This document shows, one piece after another, positions 1-7,943 of a stretch of 64,000 nt of DNA (its first letter is position 1; each line of letters begins with the position of its first letter). The notes below the pieces were generated by a model. The model was not told the origin of the DNA and did not search any database. It saw nothing but the letters and a program-made list of their open reading frames with translations. Both the position numbers and the translations under genes were made by a program. The stretch lies in assembly GCA_947385955.1 (NCBI GenBank), contig CANDNA010000005.1:1-64000 (forward strand), in the 5' to 3' direction. The DNA comes from an uncultured Clostridia bacterium. Lineage in GTDB: Bacteria; Bacillota; Clostridia; Lachnospirales; Lachnospiraceae.

Positions 1-55
1 TGAACGACCTACACCCTTAGCAGGGGCGCCTCTTCAGCCTCTTGAGTATTTCTCC
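1..55 (-). tRNA. tRNA-Ser (anticodon GCU), partial at the window edge
   Basis: Read on the minus strand, the gene starts at 55 with GGAGA, followed by a serine-type D arm and an anticodon arm with stem CCCCT/AGGGG-like pairing around anticodon GCT (positions 19-21), which reads AGY serine codons. The variable arm, T arm and 3' acceptor strand lie off the left edge. A consensus promoter sits upstream. Confidence 0.9.
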
Positions 56-115
56 TTAAGTCTGAACCCATCCTCTACCAATATAAAGTTTCGCGTCATC
101 AACAACGCATGTATG

Positions 116-144
116 ATTATAGCGAAAGGTTTCTCATTTGTCAA
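116..144 (-). promoter_or_regulatory. Sigma-70 type promoter of tRNA-Ser
   Basis: On the minus strand a perfect -35 TTGACA (139-144) is followed, after exactly 17 bp, by a perfect -10 TATAAT (116-121). The tRNA 5' end is about 60 bp downstream. The full consensus fits a strongly expressed stable-RNA gene. Confidence 0.85.
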
Positions 145-203
145 TCACTTTTTTCTAATTATTTACAAATTCTATATTTTTATGTAACAGTTTCAATAAA
201 CAG

Positions 204-480
204 TACCTTCGATTGACAAGAGCACATATGGTCAGGACAGAGGAGATTTGGCGTCCTGCATTGTTACTTTCACTCCGCGTACGTCCAGTACGCGTCGCTC
301 AAGTGCCTTGCAGGGCACCAAATCTCCTTCTGCCTGACTCTGCGACCTCAAGCGGAGAGAATTTCAGCAGTTTCAAGGCAGACAACAGAGGCGTACTGGA
401 CGTACGCCGATGGAGGATAACACAGAAACTGCTGAAATAATCCCGCTTTGAGGCGTATGTGTCCTTGTCAATCGAAGGTA
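204..480. repeat. Nested inverted-repeat element of about 280 bp, MITE-like
   Basis: The outer ends are 17-bp perfect inverted repeats (204-220 and 464-480), which pair a further ~10 bp inward with few mismatches. Inside are two arms. Arm A pairs about 231-260 with 309-338 and carries an apical hairpin at 276-294. Arm B pairs 361-374 with 425-438 perfectly and carries an apical hairpin at 391-407. The two apical hairpins are exact reverse complements of each other over 17 bp (277-293 and 391-407). No convincing coding sequence or target-site duplication is seen. The element lies 16 bp beyond the fumarase beta stop codon and could also act as a transcript end. It looks like a non-autonomous mobile repeat or a structured RNA element. 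Confidence 0.75.
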
Positions 481-496
481 TCATTCTATAATGTTT

Positions 497-1060
497 TTAT
501 TTCATTTCCCTGTCTGTCCTGCCAAAATCTGCTGCCTGCTCATACAAATCATTTCCCTCTTTGTCAATTACCACTATCGCCGGGAAATCTTTTACTTCCA
601 GCCTGCGGATTGCTTCTGTTCCCAGATCATCATAGGCAATCACTTCTGATTTCAGTATTGTTTTGGATAAAAGCGCTCCTGCCCCTCCAATTGCCGCAAA
701 ATAAACGGCTCCGTTTTGAACAATGGCTTCTTTTACTTCCACGGAACGTTTCCCTTTTCCGATCATCCCCCTTAATCCCAGCTCCAGAAGCGCCGGCGTA
801 TATTTATCCATACGGCTTGCCGTCGTAGGCCCGGCAGAACCAATCACTTTCCCTTCCCTGGCAGGAGACGGCCCCATATAATATAGAATAGTTCCTTTCA
901 GCTCCACAGGAAGCGGCAGTCCCTTCTCCAACGCTTCCTGCATACGTTTATGAGCCGCATCTCTGGCAGTATAAATGGTTCCGGTAATATAAACACTGTC
1001 TCCCGCACGTAGCGTACTCCATTCCTCTTCATTTACAGGGGCCTGAATATATTTTTCCAT
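497..1060 (-). CDS. Class I fumarate hydratase, beta (C-terminal) subunit
   Basis: This 187-residue protein matches the C-terminal Fe-S hydro-lyase fold that class I fumarases and L(+)-tartrate dehydratases carry as a separate beta subunit. It contains the family's GPTT-A-RMD segment near residues 77-84 and a glycine-rich AAIGGAGALL stretch near 122-131. With the alpha subunit just upstream it should interconvert fumarate and malate in the cytoplasm. The ATG at 1060 has a good AGGAGAGGA-type ribosome site. It is the last gene of the VOC-hflX-fumarase unit, 104 bp after the alpha subunit. Tartrate dehydratase cannot be excluded on sequence alone, but fumarase is the usual form in this clade. 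Confidence 0.88.
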   Translation of the reverse strand: MEKYIQAPVNEEEWSTLRAGDSVYITGTIYTARDAAHKRMQEALEKGLPLPVELKGTILYYMGPSPAREGKVIGSAGPTTASRMDKYTPALLELGLRGMIGKGKRSVEVKEAIVQNGAVYFAAIGGAGALLSKTILKSEVIAYDDLGTEAIRRLEVKDFPAIVVIDKEGNDLYEQAADFGRTDREMK

Positions 1061-1164
1061 CTGTTATCCTCTCCTGGCCGGTATCGTTTTATATGGTAGT
1101 TTTTATTGTATCTTTCGGGCAGTCCTGTCTCATCCTCCTTGATCTTTCTTACTATATACGAAAA

Positions 1165-2007
1165 TCAGAGAATGCGTACACAATGCCGGTTCACGTGGCA
1201 GCAAATATTGATGCCCACCGGAAGTCCTGCAATATGTGTGGGATACGTATGAATATGAACTGCCAGTGCAGTGGTCCTGCCGCCCAGACCTCCCGGTCCG
1301 ATACCGGAAGCATTGATCCGCCGCAGCAATTCTTCTTCCATTTCTCTGACATAGGGGATATGGGAATGCTCCTCCACAGAACGGGTCAATGCTTTCTTTG
1401 CCATCAGCGCACATTTTTCAAAGGTGCCCCCGATTCCCACTCCGATGACCATAGGCGGACAGGCATTGGGGCCTGCGTCCCTGACCGCAGTCATAACTGC
1501 TTCTTTGATTCCTTCTATCCCATCAGCAGGTTTCAGCATAAAAACCCTGCTCATATTTTCGCTGCCAAATCCCTTGGGAGCCACCGTAATTTTCACCTGA
1601 TCTCCCGGCTTTATTTCGTAATGAATGACCGCCGGTGTATTGTCTTTTGTATTTTCCCGAATGCAGGGGTCTTTTACCACCGATTTGCGCAAATATCCTT
1701 CACAATAGCCCTGACGCACTCCTTCATTGACTGCTGCTTCCAGATCACCGCCATCGAAATGAACTTCCTGGCCAATTTCCAGAAAAACTACAGCCATACC
1801 TGTGTCCTGACAGATGGGAATCTTCTCTTCTTTTGCAATCTTCAGATTATCCTGAAGCTGGCCCAGTATCTGTGTCCCAATGAAAGAAGTTTCTTCCTGC
1901 TGTGCCCGCTTTAAAGCGCAATCCATATCGGGTGTCAGGCAATAATTGGCTTCAATACACATTTCTTTGATATGACGGGTGATTTCCGACACCGGTATTG
2001 TTCTCAT
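1165..2007 (-). CDS. Class I fumarate hydratase, alpha (Fe-S) subunit
   Basis: The protein has 280 residues, the normal length for the separate alpha subunit of two-component class I fumarases. Likely [4Fe-4S] ligands are Cys66 (ICQDTG motif), Cys183 (NACPP motif) and Cys269 or Cys270 near the C terminus. The cluster binds substrate directly and is oxygen sensitive, which fits an anaerobe. The start ATG overlaps the hflX stop in an ATGA arrangement, so translation is probably coupled. The partner subunit follows downstream on the same strand. L-tartrate dehydratase TtdA is the main alternative. Confidence 0.9.
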   Translation of the reverse strand: MRTIPVSEITRHIKEMCIEANYCLTPDMDCALKRAQQEETSFIGTQILGQLQDNLKIAKEEKIPICQDTGMAVVFLEIGQEVHFDGGDLEAAVNEGVRQGYCEGYLRKSVVKDPCIRENTKDNTPAVIHYEIKPGDQVKITVAPKGFGSENMSRVFMLKPADGIEGIKEAVMTAVRDAGPNACPPMVIGVGIGGTFEKCALMAKKALTRSVEEHSHIPYVREMEEELLRRINASGIGPGGLGGRTTALAVHIHTYPTHIAGLPVGINICCHVNRHCVRIL

Positions 2008-3290
2008 TGCTCTGTCCTTTCTGCTCTGTATCTCTGATAACGTGCATAATCCTCCTGACTGAAGAGAGCCGTCAGATACACGCCTGCTTCTGTATATTCC
2101 GTTTTCTGAACCCGGGCATGTTCCATCAGATATGACAGAATGCTTCCATCTTCATAGGGTATCAGAAATTCTGCCTGCCGATAAGTTCCAAACAGCTTTG
2201 TCCCAATCAACTCTGCCAGCTCTTCCAGTCCCCTGCCCGGTCCGGCTGCCATATAGATCCGATTATTTCCCTGCACTTTCGGAAAATCTTCCATACACAG
2301 ATCAGCCTTATTCATCACATAAATCACCGGAATCTGAGCACACCCAAGCTCCGATAACGTTGCTTCTGTTACTTTGATCTGATTTTTATAGTGCCGGTCT
2401 GCATAATCAATCACATGCAAAATCAAATCTGCATGTTTGATTTCTTCCAGGGTGGAACGAAACGCCTTTAACAGTCCTGCAGGCAGCTTATGAATAAATC
2501 CCACTGTGTCGGAAAGCAGAAATCTGCGGTTGTCAGACATCTTGATCCTGCGGACTGTCGTTTCCAGTGTGGCAAACAACATATCCTTTTCCAATACCGT
2601 TTTTGCCTCTTCCTCCCCATAACGTTCCAGCAGACGATTCATCAATGTGGATTTTCCTGCATTGGTATATCCTGCCAATGCCACAAGCGGAAGAGAAGAA
2701 GAAAGCCGCTTTTTTCGCTGCGTCTGCCGTTCTCCGGAAATCGCTTCCAGTTCTTTCCCAAGCTGAGCCAGTCTGTGCTCTATTTTACGTCTGTCCAGTT
2801 CCAGCTTCTTTTCTCCCGCGCCTTTATTGGCCAGACCGCTTCCGCCGCCCTGACGGCTCAGGGATTCGTGCATCCCCACCAGTCTGGGAAGCAGATACTG
2901 CAGACGGGCCGCTTCTACCTGAAGCCTGGCTTCCCGGGTCCTTGCTCTGTCAGAAAAAATAGAAAGGATCAGAGACGTCCTGTCCAGAATCGGTTTTTGA
3001 AGAATCCGCTGCAGATTGCGAAGCTGAGATGGAGAAAGAGTATTGTCAAATACAATCGTATCTGCCTCCTCGCACTCTGCAAATTCCTTCAACTCATCCA
3101 CTTTGCCGCAGCCAAGGCAGAGCGCCTTATTCACTGTTTCCATCTTCTGGGTTAAAATCCCTACAACCTCCATATGACAGGCCTCTGCCAGACTGCCCAG
3201 TTCTTTCATGGAATGTTCAAAGTCCTCATCATCCCCGGTATCCACACCCACCAGTATGACCCGCTCTGTTTCAATTCCGCTTCCCGTCAT
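2004..3290 (-). CDS. hflX: GTPase HflX, ribosome-associated
   Basis: HflX is a translational GTPase-like protein that binds and splits stalled 70S ribosomes. The sequence has the N-terminal HflX domain with its glycine-rich linker (RQGGGSGLANKG), then the G domain with P-loop GYTNAGKST, G3 DTVGF and G4 NKAD. I chose the ATG at 3290 (428 residues) because an AGGAGAG ribosome site lies just before it; the upstream ATG at 3347 has no comparable site. The stop overlaps the fumarase alpha start by 4 bp. The GTPase and fumarase are co-transcribed but have no known functional link. Confidence 0.93.
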   Translation of the reverse strand: MTGSGIETERVILVGVDTGDDEDFEHSMKELGSLAEACHMEVVGILTQKMETVNKALCLGCGKVDELKEFAECEEADTIVFDNTLSPSQLRNLQRILQKPILDRTSLILSIFSDRARTREARLQVEAARLQYLLPRLVGMHESLSRQGGGSGLANKGAGEKKLELDRRKIEHRLAQLGKELEAISGERQTQRKKRLSSSLPLVALAGYTNAGKSTLMNRLLERYGEEEAKTVLEKDMLFATLETTVRRIKMSDNRRFLLSDTVGFIHKLPAGLLKAFRSTLEEIKHADLILHVIDYADRHYKNQIKVTEATLSELGCAQIPVIYVMNKADLCMEDFPKVQGNNRIYMAAGPGRGLEELAELIGTKLFGTYRQAEFLIPYEDGSILSYLMEHARVQKTEYTEAGVYLTALFSQEDYARYQRYRAERTEQ

Positions 3291-3358
3291 CCGCTCTCTC
3301 CTGCTTCTGTGATCATTTGCCGGAACGCCCGTTTTCCGGTTCCACATATGTGCTGCCG

Positions 3359-3730
3359 TTATTTTGCAGGCACAATCTCAATCCAATATCCGTCCGGATC
3401 AGAAATAAAGTAAATTCCCATTTCCGGATTTTCAAAACAGATGCATCCCATCTCTTTATGTCTGGCGTGTGCCGCATCCATATCATCCGTTTCAAACGCG
3501 AGATGAAATTCATTATCACCCAGATTATAAGAATCCTTTTCCCAGTCCCGGAGCCAGGTAAGCTCCAGCCTGTGATGTGTCCTGCCATCTGCCAGAAATG
3601 CCAGAATAAAACTGCCGTCTGACGCTTCTTTTCTCCGCTCTTCCTTAAGGCCCAGTGCCTCCTGATAAAAATGCAGCGATTTATCCAAATCCATAACATT
3701 CAGATTATTATGCGCAAATGTAAATTCCAT
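3359..3730 (-). CDS. VOC-family lactoylglutathione lyase-like protein
   Basis: This 123-residue protein is the single-module glyoxalase I size. Candidate metal ligands sit where glyoxalase I has them: His7, Glu56, His76 and Glu118 (YWIEIVP end motif). It probably detoxifies methylglyoxal or a related aldehyde adduct in the cytoplasm. Many clostridia lack glutathione, so the natural thiol cofactor is uncertain. AGGGAGAA precedes the ATG. It is the first gene of the unit continuing into hflX and the fumarase genes, driven by the promoter at 3803-3831. Confidence 0.85.
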   Translation of the reverse strand: MEFTFAHNNLNVMDLDKSLHFYQEALGLKEERRKEASDGSFILAFLADGRTHHRLELTWLRDWEKDSYNLGDNEFHLAFETDDMDAAHARHKEMGCICFENPEMGIYFISDPDGYWIEIVPAK

Positions 3731-3802
3731 ATTATGTTCTCCCTGTTTTTTCAGATTTCAGAACATCCCCGTCGGATTTTGCTGTTCTGTTATTTTATTA
3801 CC

Positions 3803-3831
3803 ATATTACGATTTATCGGAAAAGCTGTCAA
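3803..3831 (-). promoter_or_regulatory. Promoter of the VOC-hflX-fumarase operon
   Basis: Minus strand -35 TTGACA (3826-3831), 17-bp spacer, -10 TAATAT (3803-3808). The -35 lies only 13 bp beyond the stop codon of the upstream lipoprotein gene, so the promoter occupies the intergenic gap. Confidence 0.7.
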
Positions 3832-3843
3832 GAATCGGTACGG

Positions 3844-4185
3844 TCAGTGGTGCAGGAGTTCCCCATACCGAATCCATCCTTCCATAAGCCGTTTTATCTC
3901 TTTACCCAGAATACCAAAAGACGCCTGCATTGCATCCTTCGTAAACGGCTCTACAACCACCTTGTATGTATTCTCCCTGCTTCCAAAATCCAGTACTGCA
4001 ATCAGTGCTCCATCCCTTTCCGGCTTCTTTTCTGATGCTGTTTCTTCCAGGCCCGCTTCCCCGGACCTGTATTTTTCTGCGCCGTATTCCGCTTTCCATC
4101 CGGACGCTGCCGCTGCATCATTTCCACAGGCCGACAACATCAGGCTGACCGTCAGGGCAGCCGCTGTCATCCTTAATTTTTTCAT
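3844..4185 (-). CDS. Small predicted lipoprotein of unknown function
   Basis: The 113-residue product begins MKK, has a hydrophobic segment and a lipobox-like LSAC, and so should be lipid-anchored at Cys20 outside the membrane. The mature part is short, with an acidic, Glu-rich linker and a C-terminal region I do not recognise. The start at 4185 follows a GGAGG site; an in-frame TTG 18 bp upstream would overlap that site and is less likely. It lies directly after the GHKL kinase gene with its own promoter region carrying a LytTR-type direct repeat, so it is a good candidate target of the neighbouring regulator. Confidence 0.75.
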   Translation of the reverse strand: MKKLRMTAAALTVSLMLSACGNDAAAASGWKAEYGAEKYRSGEAGLEETASEKKPERDGALIAVLDFGSRENTYKVVVEPFTKDAMQASFGILGKEIKRLMEGWIRYGELLHH

Positions 4186-4246
4186 CTTACTCACCCTCCG
4201 CAAACCAACTGTCTGCTGCCGCCTGTATTTTGGCGGACACGTGGTA

Positions 4247-4312
4247 AGTATAGCATTTTCATTTCCTGTTTTGACCAGGATGGCGAAATTCGTAGTATAA
4301 AATGGTGAAATT
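4247..4312 (-). promoter_or_regulatory. Lipoprotein promoter with LytTR-type direct repeat
   Basis: On the minus strand two near-identical 11-mers, AATTTCACCAT (4302-4312) and AATTTCGCCAT (4280-4290), recur with a 22-bp period. They differ at one base. LytTR regulators typically bind two direct repeats spaced by about two helical turns. Downstream is a -10 TATACT (4247-4252) without a recognisable -35, the pattern of an activator-dependent promoter. The first repeat touches the kinase stop codon. Confidence 0.6.
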
Positions 4313-5574
4313 TACGATTTATTCTGCAAAGTATAGAGCATAACCTTTACATCGAATATATTGTCCGTATCTGAAATCTGCATACTGCCGCAATAATGCT
4401 CCACTGCTTTTTTTACATTTTGCAATCCTATACCATGTTTCTGCCGTTCCTTTCTGGTTGTTTCATATGCTTCCCCGTTTTTTCTGATTTTAGTATCGTA
4501 ACTGTTCCGCACCCGGATAAACAGCAGCCCCTTTTCATAACTCAGGGAAACCGACATCCATTTTTCTCCGGAATGAGAAGCAGCAAAAATGGCGTTGTCC
4601 AGTAAATTTCCCACGATTACATTCAGATCAAAAGAACCAATTCCCATTTCCCTGGGAACACTGACCTTATAATCCACCTTATTCAGAGTCTGTTGCGCTT
4701 CCTGCAGCATATAATTCAGCAGGCTGTCCACACCCTTGTTTCCGCTGCTTATGTATTCATTGGGATTTTCCAGATACTCCTGCATATTCAGGATATACTC
4801 CCTGATTTTCTGACCGCTGTCCTGTCCTGCAAGCAGCAGAAGCTCATTCAGATGGTGCTTCATATCATGCCTCAGCGCCTTTACCTTTTCTTCTGATTGT
4901 ATCATTACACTGCACTGATTGGCATAGCCGGCAGCAAGCCGTTCAAACATCAGCTTGTCCTCCAATTCGGAAAACACCCCCATCAATGCATCACACAGGT
5001 AAAAAATCAAAAAGTTGATTAACAACATACACAGACTGACGGAAACAACTACACGCCTGCTCCCCGGCCCGTTCATCACCAGAAACAAAAGCAGGCCGAT
5101 ACTGGCAAGGGGGATCAGAATCAGTACATTGCAATGAGGAATATAATACGACTCTGTATGCCTGATCAGAAACCTTTCAATGATAAACTGACAGATACTG
5201 ACCAGCAAAACCGTGACAAACGGCACAATCATCTTAATCTCCCCATGTGCCTCATAAATTCCGCAGGAATACATGACCAACACTTCACAGACCATACAGA
5301 TGCTGTAAATCAGAAAGGTCACCAATACCTTTTTCTTCCGGCTGCCCTCATAGAGCCTGCAGATACTGTAAATCATAGCCAGATTGATCAGAGTCGTCAG
5401 CGGCGGATAGCAGAAAAACAGCAATGCTGCCTCCAACAAAATAAAATACAGGCCAAACAACATCCATTCCTGTTTTTTATGGTCTGTACTCACTCCGAAA
5501 AACACAGAAACAAACCGTTTCATCATATAAAATGCAAACAAATCCGTACTTATGATTCCCGCCATTTTCAGCAT
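4312..5574 (-). CDS. AgrC-like sensor histidine kinase (GHKL family)
   Basis: The 420-residue protein has about six or seven hydrophobic segments in residues 1-205, then a phosphoacceptor region with RHDMKHHLNE (about residue 240) and a GHKL ATPase domain with the N-box (NLLDNAIFAA) and a glycine motif (KHGIGLQNV). This is the architecture of AgrC/ComD-type kinases that sense peptides at the membrane. It starts 1 bp after the LytTR regulator stop, with GGAGAA inside the regulator end as ribosome site. No AgrB-like processing protein or AgrD-like peptide gene is visible nearby, so the signal is unknown. Confidence 0.9.
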   Translation of the reverse strand: MLKMAGIISTDLFAFYMMKRFVSVFFGVSTDHKKQEWMLFGLYFILLEAALLFFCYPPLTTLINLAMIYSICRLYEGSRKKKVLVTFLIYSICMVCEVLVMYSCGIYEAHGEIKMIVPFVTVLLVSICQFIIERFLIRHTESYYIPHCNVLILIPLASIGLLLFLVMNGPGSRRVVVSVSLCMLLINFLIFYLCDALMGVFSELEDKLMFERLAAGYANQCSVMIQSEEKVKALRHDMKHHLNELLLLAGQDSGQKIREYILNMQEYLENPNEYISSGNKGVDSLLNYMLQEAQQTLNKVDYKVSVPREMGIGSFDLNVIVGNLLDNAIFAASHSGEKWMSVSLSYEKGLLFIRVRNSYDTKIRKNGEAYETTRKERQKHGIGLQNVKKAVEHYCGSMQISDTDNIFDVKVMLYTLQNKS

Positions 5575-5575
5575 A

Positions 5576-6295
5576 TTACTTTATCTTCTCCCATTTATAC
5601 TGCATAATCTGCTCCCGCACCTTCCTGCGGTAAGGCTGGCTGATACTCAGCAAAGAACCATTGGCCATTTTTACCAGCTCATAGGAGCACTCTGACACAT
5701 AGTCCAGATTGATCAGAAAAGACTGGTGTATCATCATAAAATTGTGGGGCACTGATTTGGAAATTTCTTTCAGCTTTCCATAAAACTGTACTTCTTCCTC
5801 TTTCAATACCATGCATACTTTTTTATTCTGGCTGTAAAAATATAAAATCTTACGAAATGGGACACTGAAATAGTAACCTTTGATACTATAGGAAAACGTC
5901 TGGTTTTTCCGCTCATGCATTTGGAGACTTCTCTCCATAATGTCCTCGGTCATCTCCTGGCTGACAGGTTTGATCAGGAAATCCAGCGGCTGGATCCGGA
6001 ACAGATTCATGGCATAGCTGCTTTTGGAAGAAATGTAAACAATCATGGTTTCCATATCCCCCAATTCTTCCCTGATAAAACGCCCTACCTGTATTCCGTC
6101 CGTACTGACCAGTTCTATATCCAGAAACAACAGATCCAGTCTGTTTTCCCTGCTCAGGAAATGACACAGACCCTCTCCGCTGTACCAGACATTGATTTCC
6201 AGATCAACTCCTTTTTTTCTGCCATACTCCTGAAGCATCCGCTCCAGTTCTCCGCAGGTCCCTTTTTCATCATCACAGATCCCGATCCGGTACAC
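5576..6295 (-). CDS. LytTR-family response regulator
   Basis: The 239-residue protein has a receiver domain (acidic pair at CDDEK near residue 9, phosphoacceptor Asp in LFLDIEL near residue 57) followed by a LytTR DNA-binding domain from about residue 130. It starts with GTG at 6295, preceded by GGAGG lying in the end of the GH43 gene, so the two genes are closely coupled. The GHKL kinase directly downstream is its likely partner. A direct repeat of the LytTR type lies in front of the lipoprotein gene at 4280-4312. Confidence 0.92.
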   Translation of the reverse strand: MYRIGICDDEKGTCGELERMLQEYGRKKGVDLEINVWYSGEGLCHFLSRENRLDLLFLDIELVSTDGIQVGRFIREELGDMETMIVYISSKSSYAMNLFRIQPLDFLIKPVSQEMTEDIMERSLQMHERKNQTFSYSIKGYYFSVPFRKILYFYSQNKKVCMVLKEEEVQFYGKLKEISKSVPHNFMMIHQSFLINLDYVSECSYELVKMANGSLLSISQPYRRKVREQIMQYKWEKIK

Positions 6296-6297
6296 TG

Positions 6298-7929
6298 CTA
6301 CGCCTCCGTTAGGTACTCAAAAAAGTCAAAGTCCGCATAATGCCTGTGTTTTACCCGGTCTGCACAGGTCAGCCCCACCATCGTTCCTGTAAATTCTCCA
6401 TATTGGCAGTATTCATCGGAAAACCGGGTGGTATCAAATGTTTTTCCGATTCTCTCATAGTTCCTGCCATCATAACTCCACTCAAACCACAGTTCTCTGT
6501 CCTCGACCACAAGCCGCAGGTACAGGGGTACGTCTTCCACCGGCGTACGGGTACCCACATATTCTGTTTTCATGCCGTTTTCCAATTGTACAACAGAAAG
6601 CGCTCCCTGTCCCAGTGTTTCACTGTAATATTTACGCAGATTGACATAATTCATATTGTCATAATACAGGATCAGTCCCGCACTGTGCTGGTATACTTCC
6701 GGATGAAATTCCATTTTGGTGGTAATTCTGGCATGCAGGCTTGTCAGCTTTCTGGCCAGGATACTGACACGGTTTAAAGATGTTCTGGCTTCCTGTCCCC
6801 TCAGCCGTACGTATCCGGGCCGGGCCGTTACATCCGCAAACGTACCGGGCATCATACGGGGTGCATAATACCAGTTTCCCAAAGAAGGAGCATCAAAATC
6901 ATCAAATTCCGGTATCTTTGGCAGCTTACATTCCGGCAGAGTGCTTTCCGGCACTTCCATCTTTGCCAGATTACTGCCGTCCGCCATCCGAAGCCAGTCG
7001 TCCTGCGTCCACATCATTTTCTGAATTGCCGTTTCTCTGCCCAATGTACAACGCAGCTCCGGAACAAAAGGCCGGGCCGTCAAATGTACCAGATATACTT
7101 CTCCGTCAGGTGTCTCCACATAGCTCCCATGACCGGATTTCTGCAGTACGGAATCCGGATTGTAATACCTGGGCTTTAAATGATCCGGATCATGGCGTTC
7201 ATTGGATACGCCCGGATTGGAAGTCACAATGAGATTGGCCGGATCCTTTTCATAAGGTCCCCATATCTCCCCTGCCCGTCCCATCGTAACACAGTGGTTA
7301 TACCCGGTCCCGCCTTCCGCGCACATAATATAATAATAACCGTTCCGTTTTGTCAGATGGGGCGCTTCTATACACCCTCTGTCTGTCCCGCCTGACCAGA
7401 TACGTTTGGGATAACCGATTAACTCTTTTGTTTCCGGAGAATATTCCGCCATACAGATAGCCCCCGGCTTTTCATATCCTTCTCTTGTTTCCCATTCCAG
7501 AGATACCACCCATTTACGTCCGTCATCGTCATGAAACAGGGAAGCATCAAAGCCGGAAGAATGCAGATACACAGGTTCACTCCAGGGACCGCTGATCTCT
7601 CTGGCTGTTATCAGATAATTTTCCACATCAAAATATCTGGCATTCATGGAACGCATAATACCATACAAAACATAAAACAGATCTTCCTGCTCACAATAGG
7701 TCAGACAGGGGGCCCATACCCCTTTTGCCGAGGGGAGCTTCCGCAAATCCACCTGTTTATCGTCTGTCAATACATGCGTATACAATTCCCAGTTTTTCAA
7801 ATCCCGTGAATGATAAACGGGAATCCCCGGCATCCATTCAAAGCTGGATACTGCCAGATAATAGTCATCCCCTTTTCTGCAAATACATGGATCCGGGTGA
7901 AAGCCCGGAAGTATCGGATTCTGAATCAT
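6298..7929 (-). CDS. Glycoside hydrolase family 43 beta-xylosidase / arabinofuranosidase
   Basis: At 543 residues it matches the two-domain GH43 xylosidases such as the Selenomonas enzyme: a five-bladed propeller (about 1-320) and a C-terminal beta-sandwich. The catalytic base is Asp13 (HPDPC), the pKa-modulating Asp is in GFDASLF near 128, and the acid is Glu in CIEAPH near 187. No signal peptide is seen, so it likely cleaves imported xylo-oligosaccharides in the cytoplasm. AAGGAG precedes the start. It lies between a secreted protein and the LytTR/GHKL pair. Arabinofuranosidase activity is a possible alternative or addition. Confidence 0.9.
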   Translation of the reverse strand: MIQNPILPGFHPDPCICRKGDDYYLAVSSFEWMPGIPVYHSRDLKNWELYTHVLTDDKQVDLRKLPSAKGVWAPCLTYCEQEDLFYVLYGIMRSMNARYFDVENYLITAREISGPWSEPVYLHSSGFDASLFHDDDGRKWVVSLEWETREGYEKPGAICMAEYSPETKELIGYPKRIWSGGTDRGCIEAPHLTKRNGYYYIMCAEGGTGYNHCVTMGRAGEIWGPYEKDPANLIVTSNPGVSNERHDPDHLKPRYYNPDSVLQKSGHGSYVETPDGEVYLVHLTARPFVPELRCTLGRETAIQKMMWTQDDWLRMADGSNLAKMEVPESTLPECKLPKIPEFDDFDAPSLGNWYYAPRMMPGTFADVTARPGYVRLRGQEARTSLNRVSILARKLTSLHARITTKMEFHPEVYQHSAGLILYYDNMNYVNLRKYYSETLGQGALSVVQLENGMKTEYVGTRTPVEDVPLYLRLVVEDRELWFEWSYDGRNYERIGKTFDTTRFSDEYCQYGEFTGTMVGLTCADRVKHRHYADFDFFEYLTEA

Positions 7930-7943
7930 AAACTCCTTCCTCT

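Noticed and set aside
213-440. Short reading frames on both strands inside the left-end repeat
   Set aside because: They are made of the inverted-repeat sequence, have no good ribosome site and would be mirrored on the opposite strand; the structure explains them.
4200-6300. AgrD-like signal peptide gene near the AgrC-like kinase
   Set aside because: No small reading frame with a peptide precursor pattern and ribosome site was found in the gaps.
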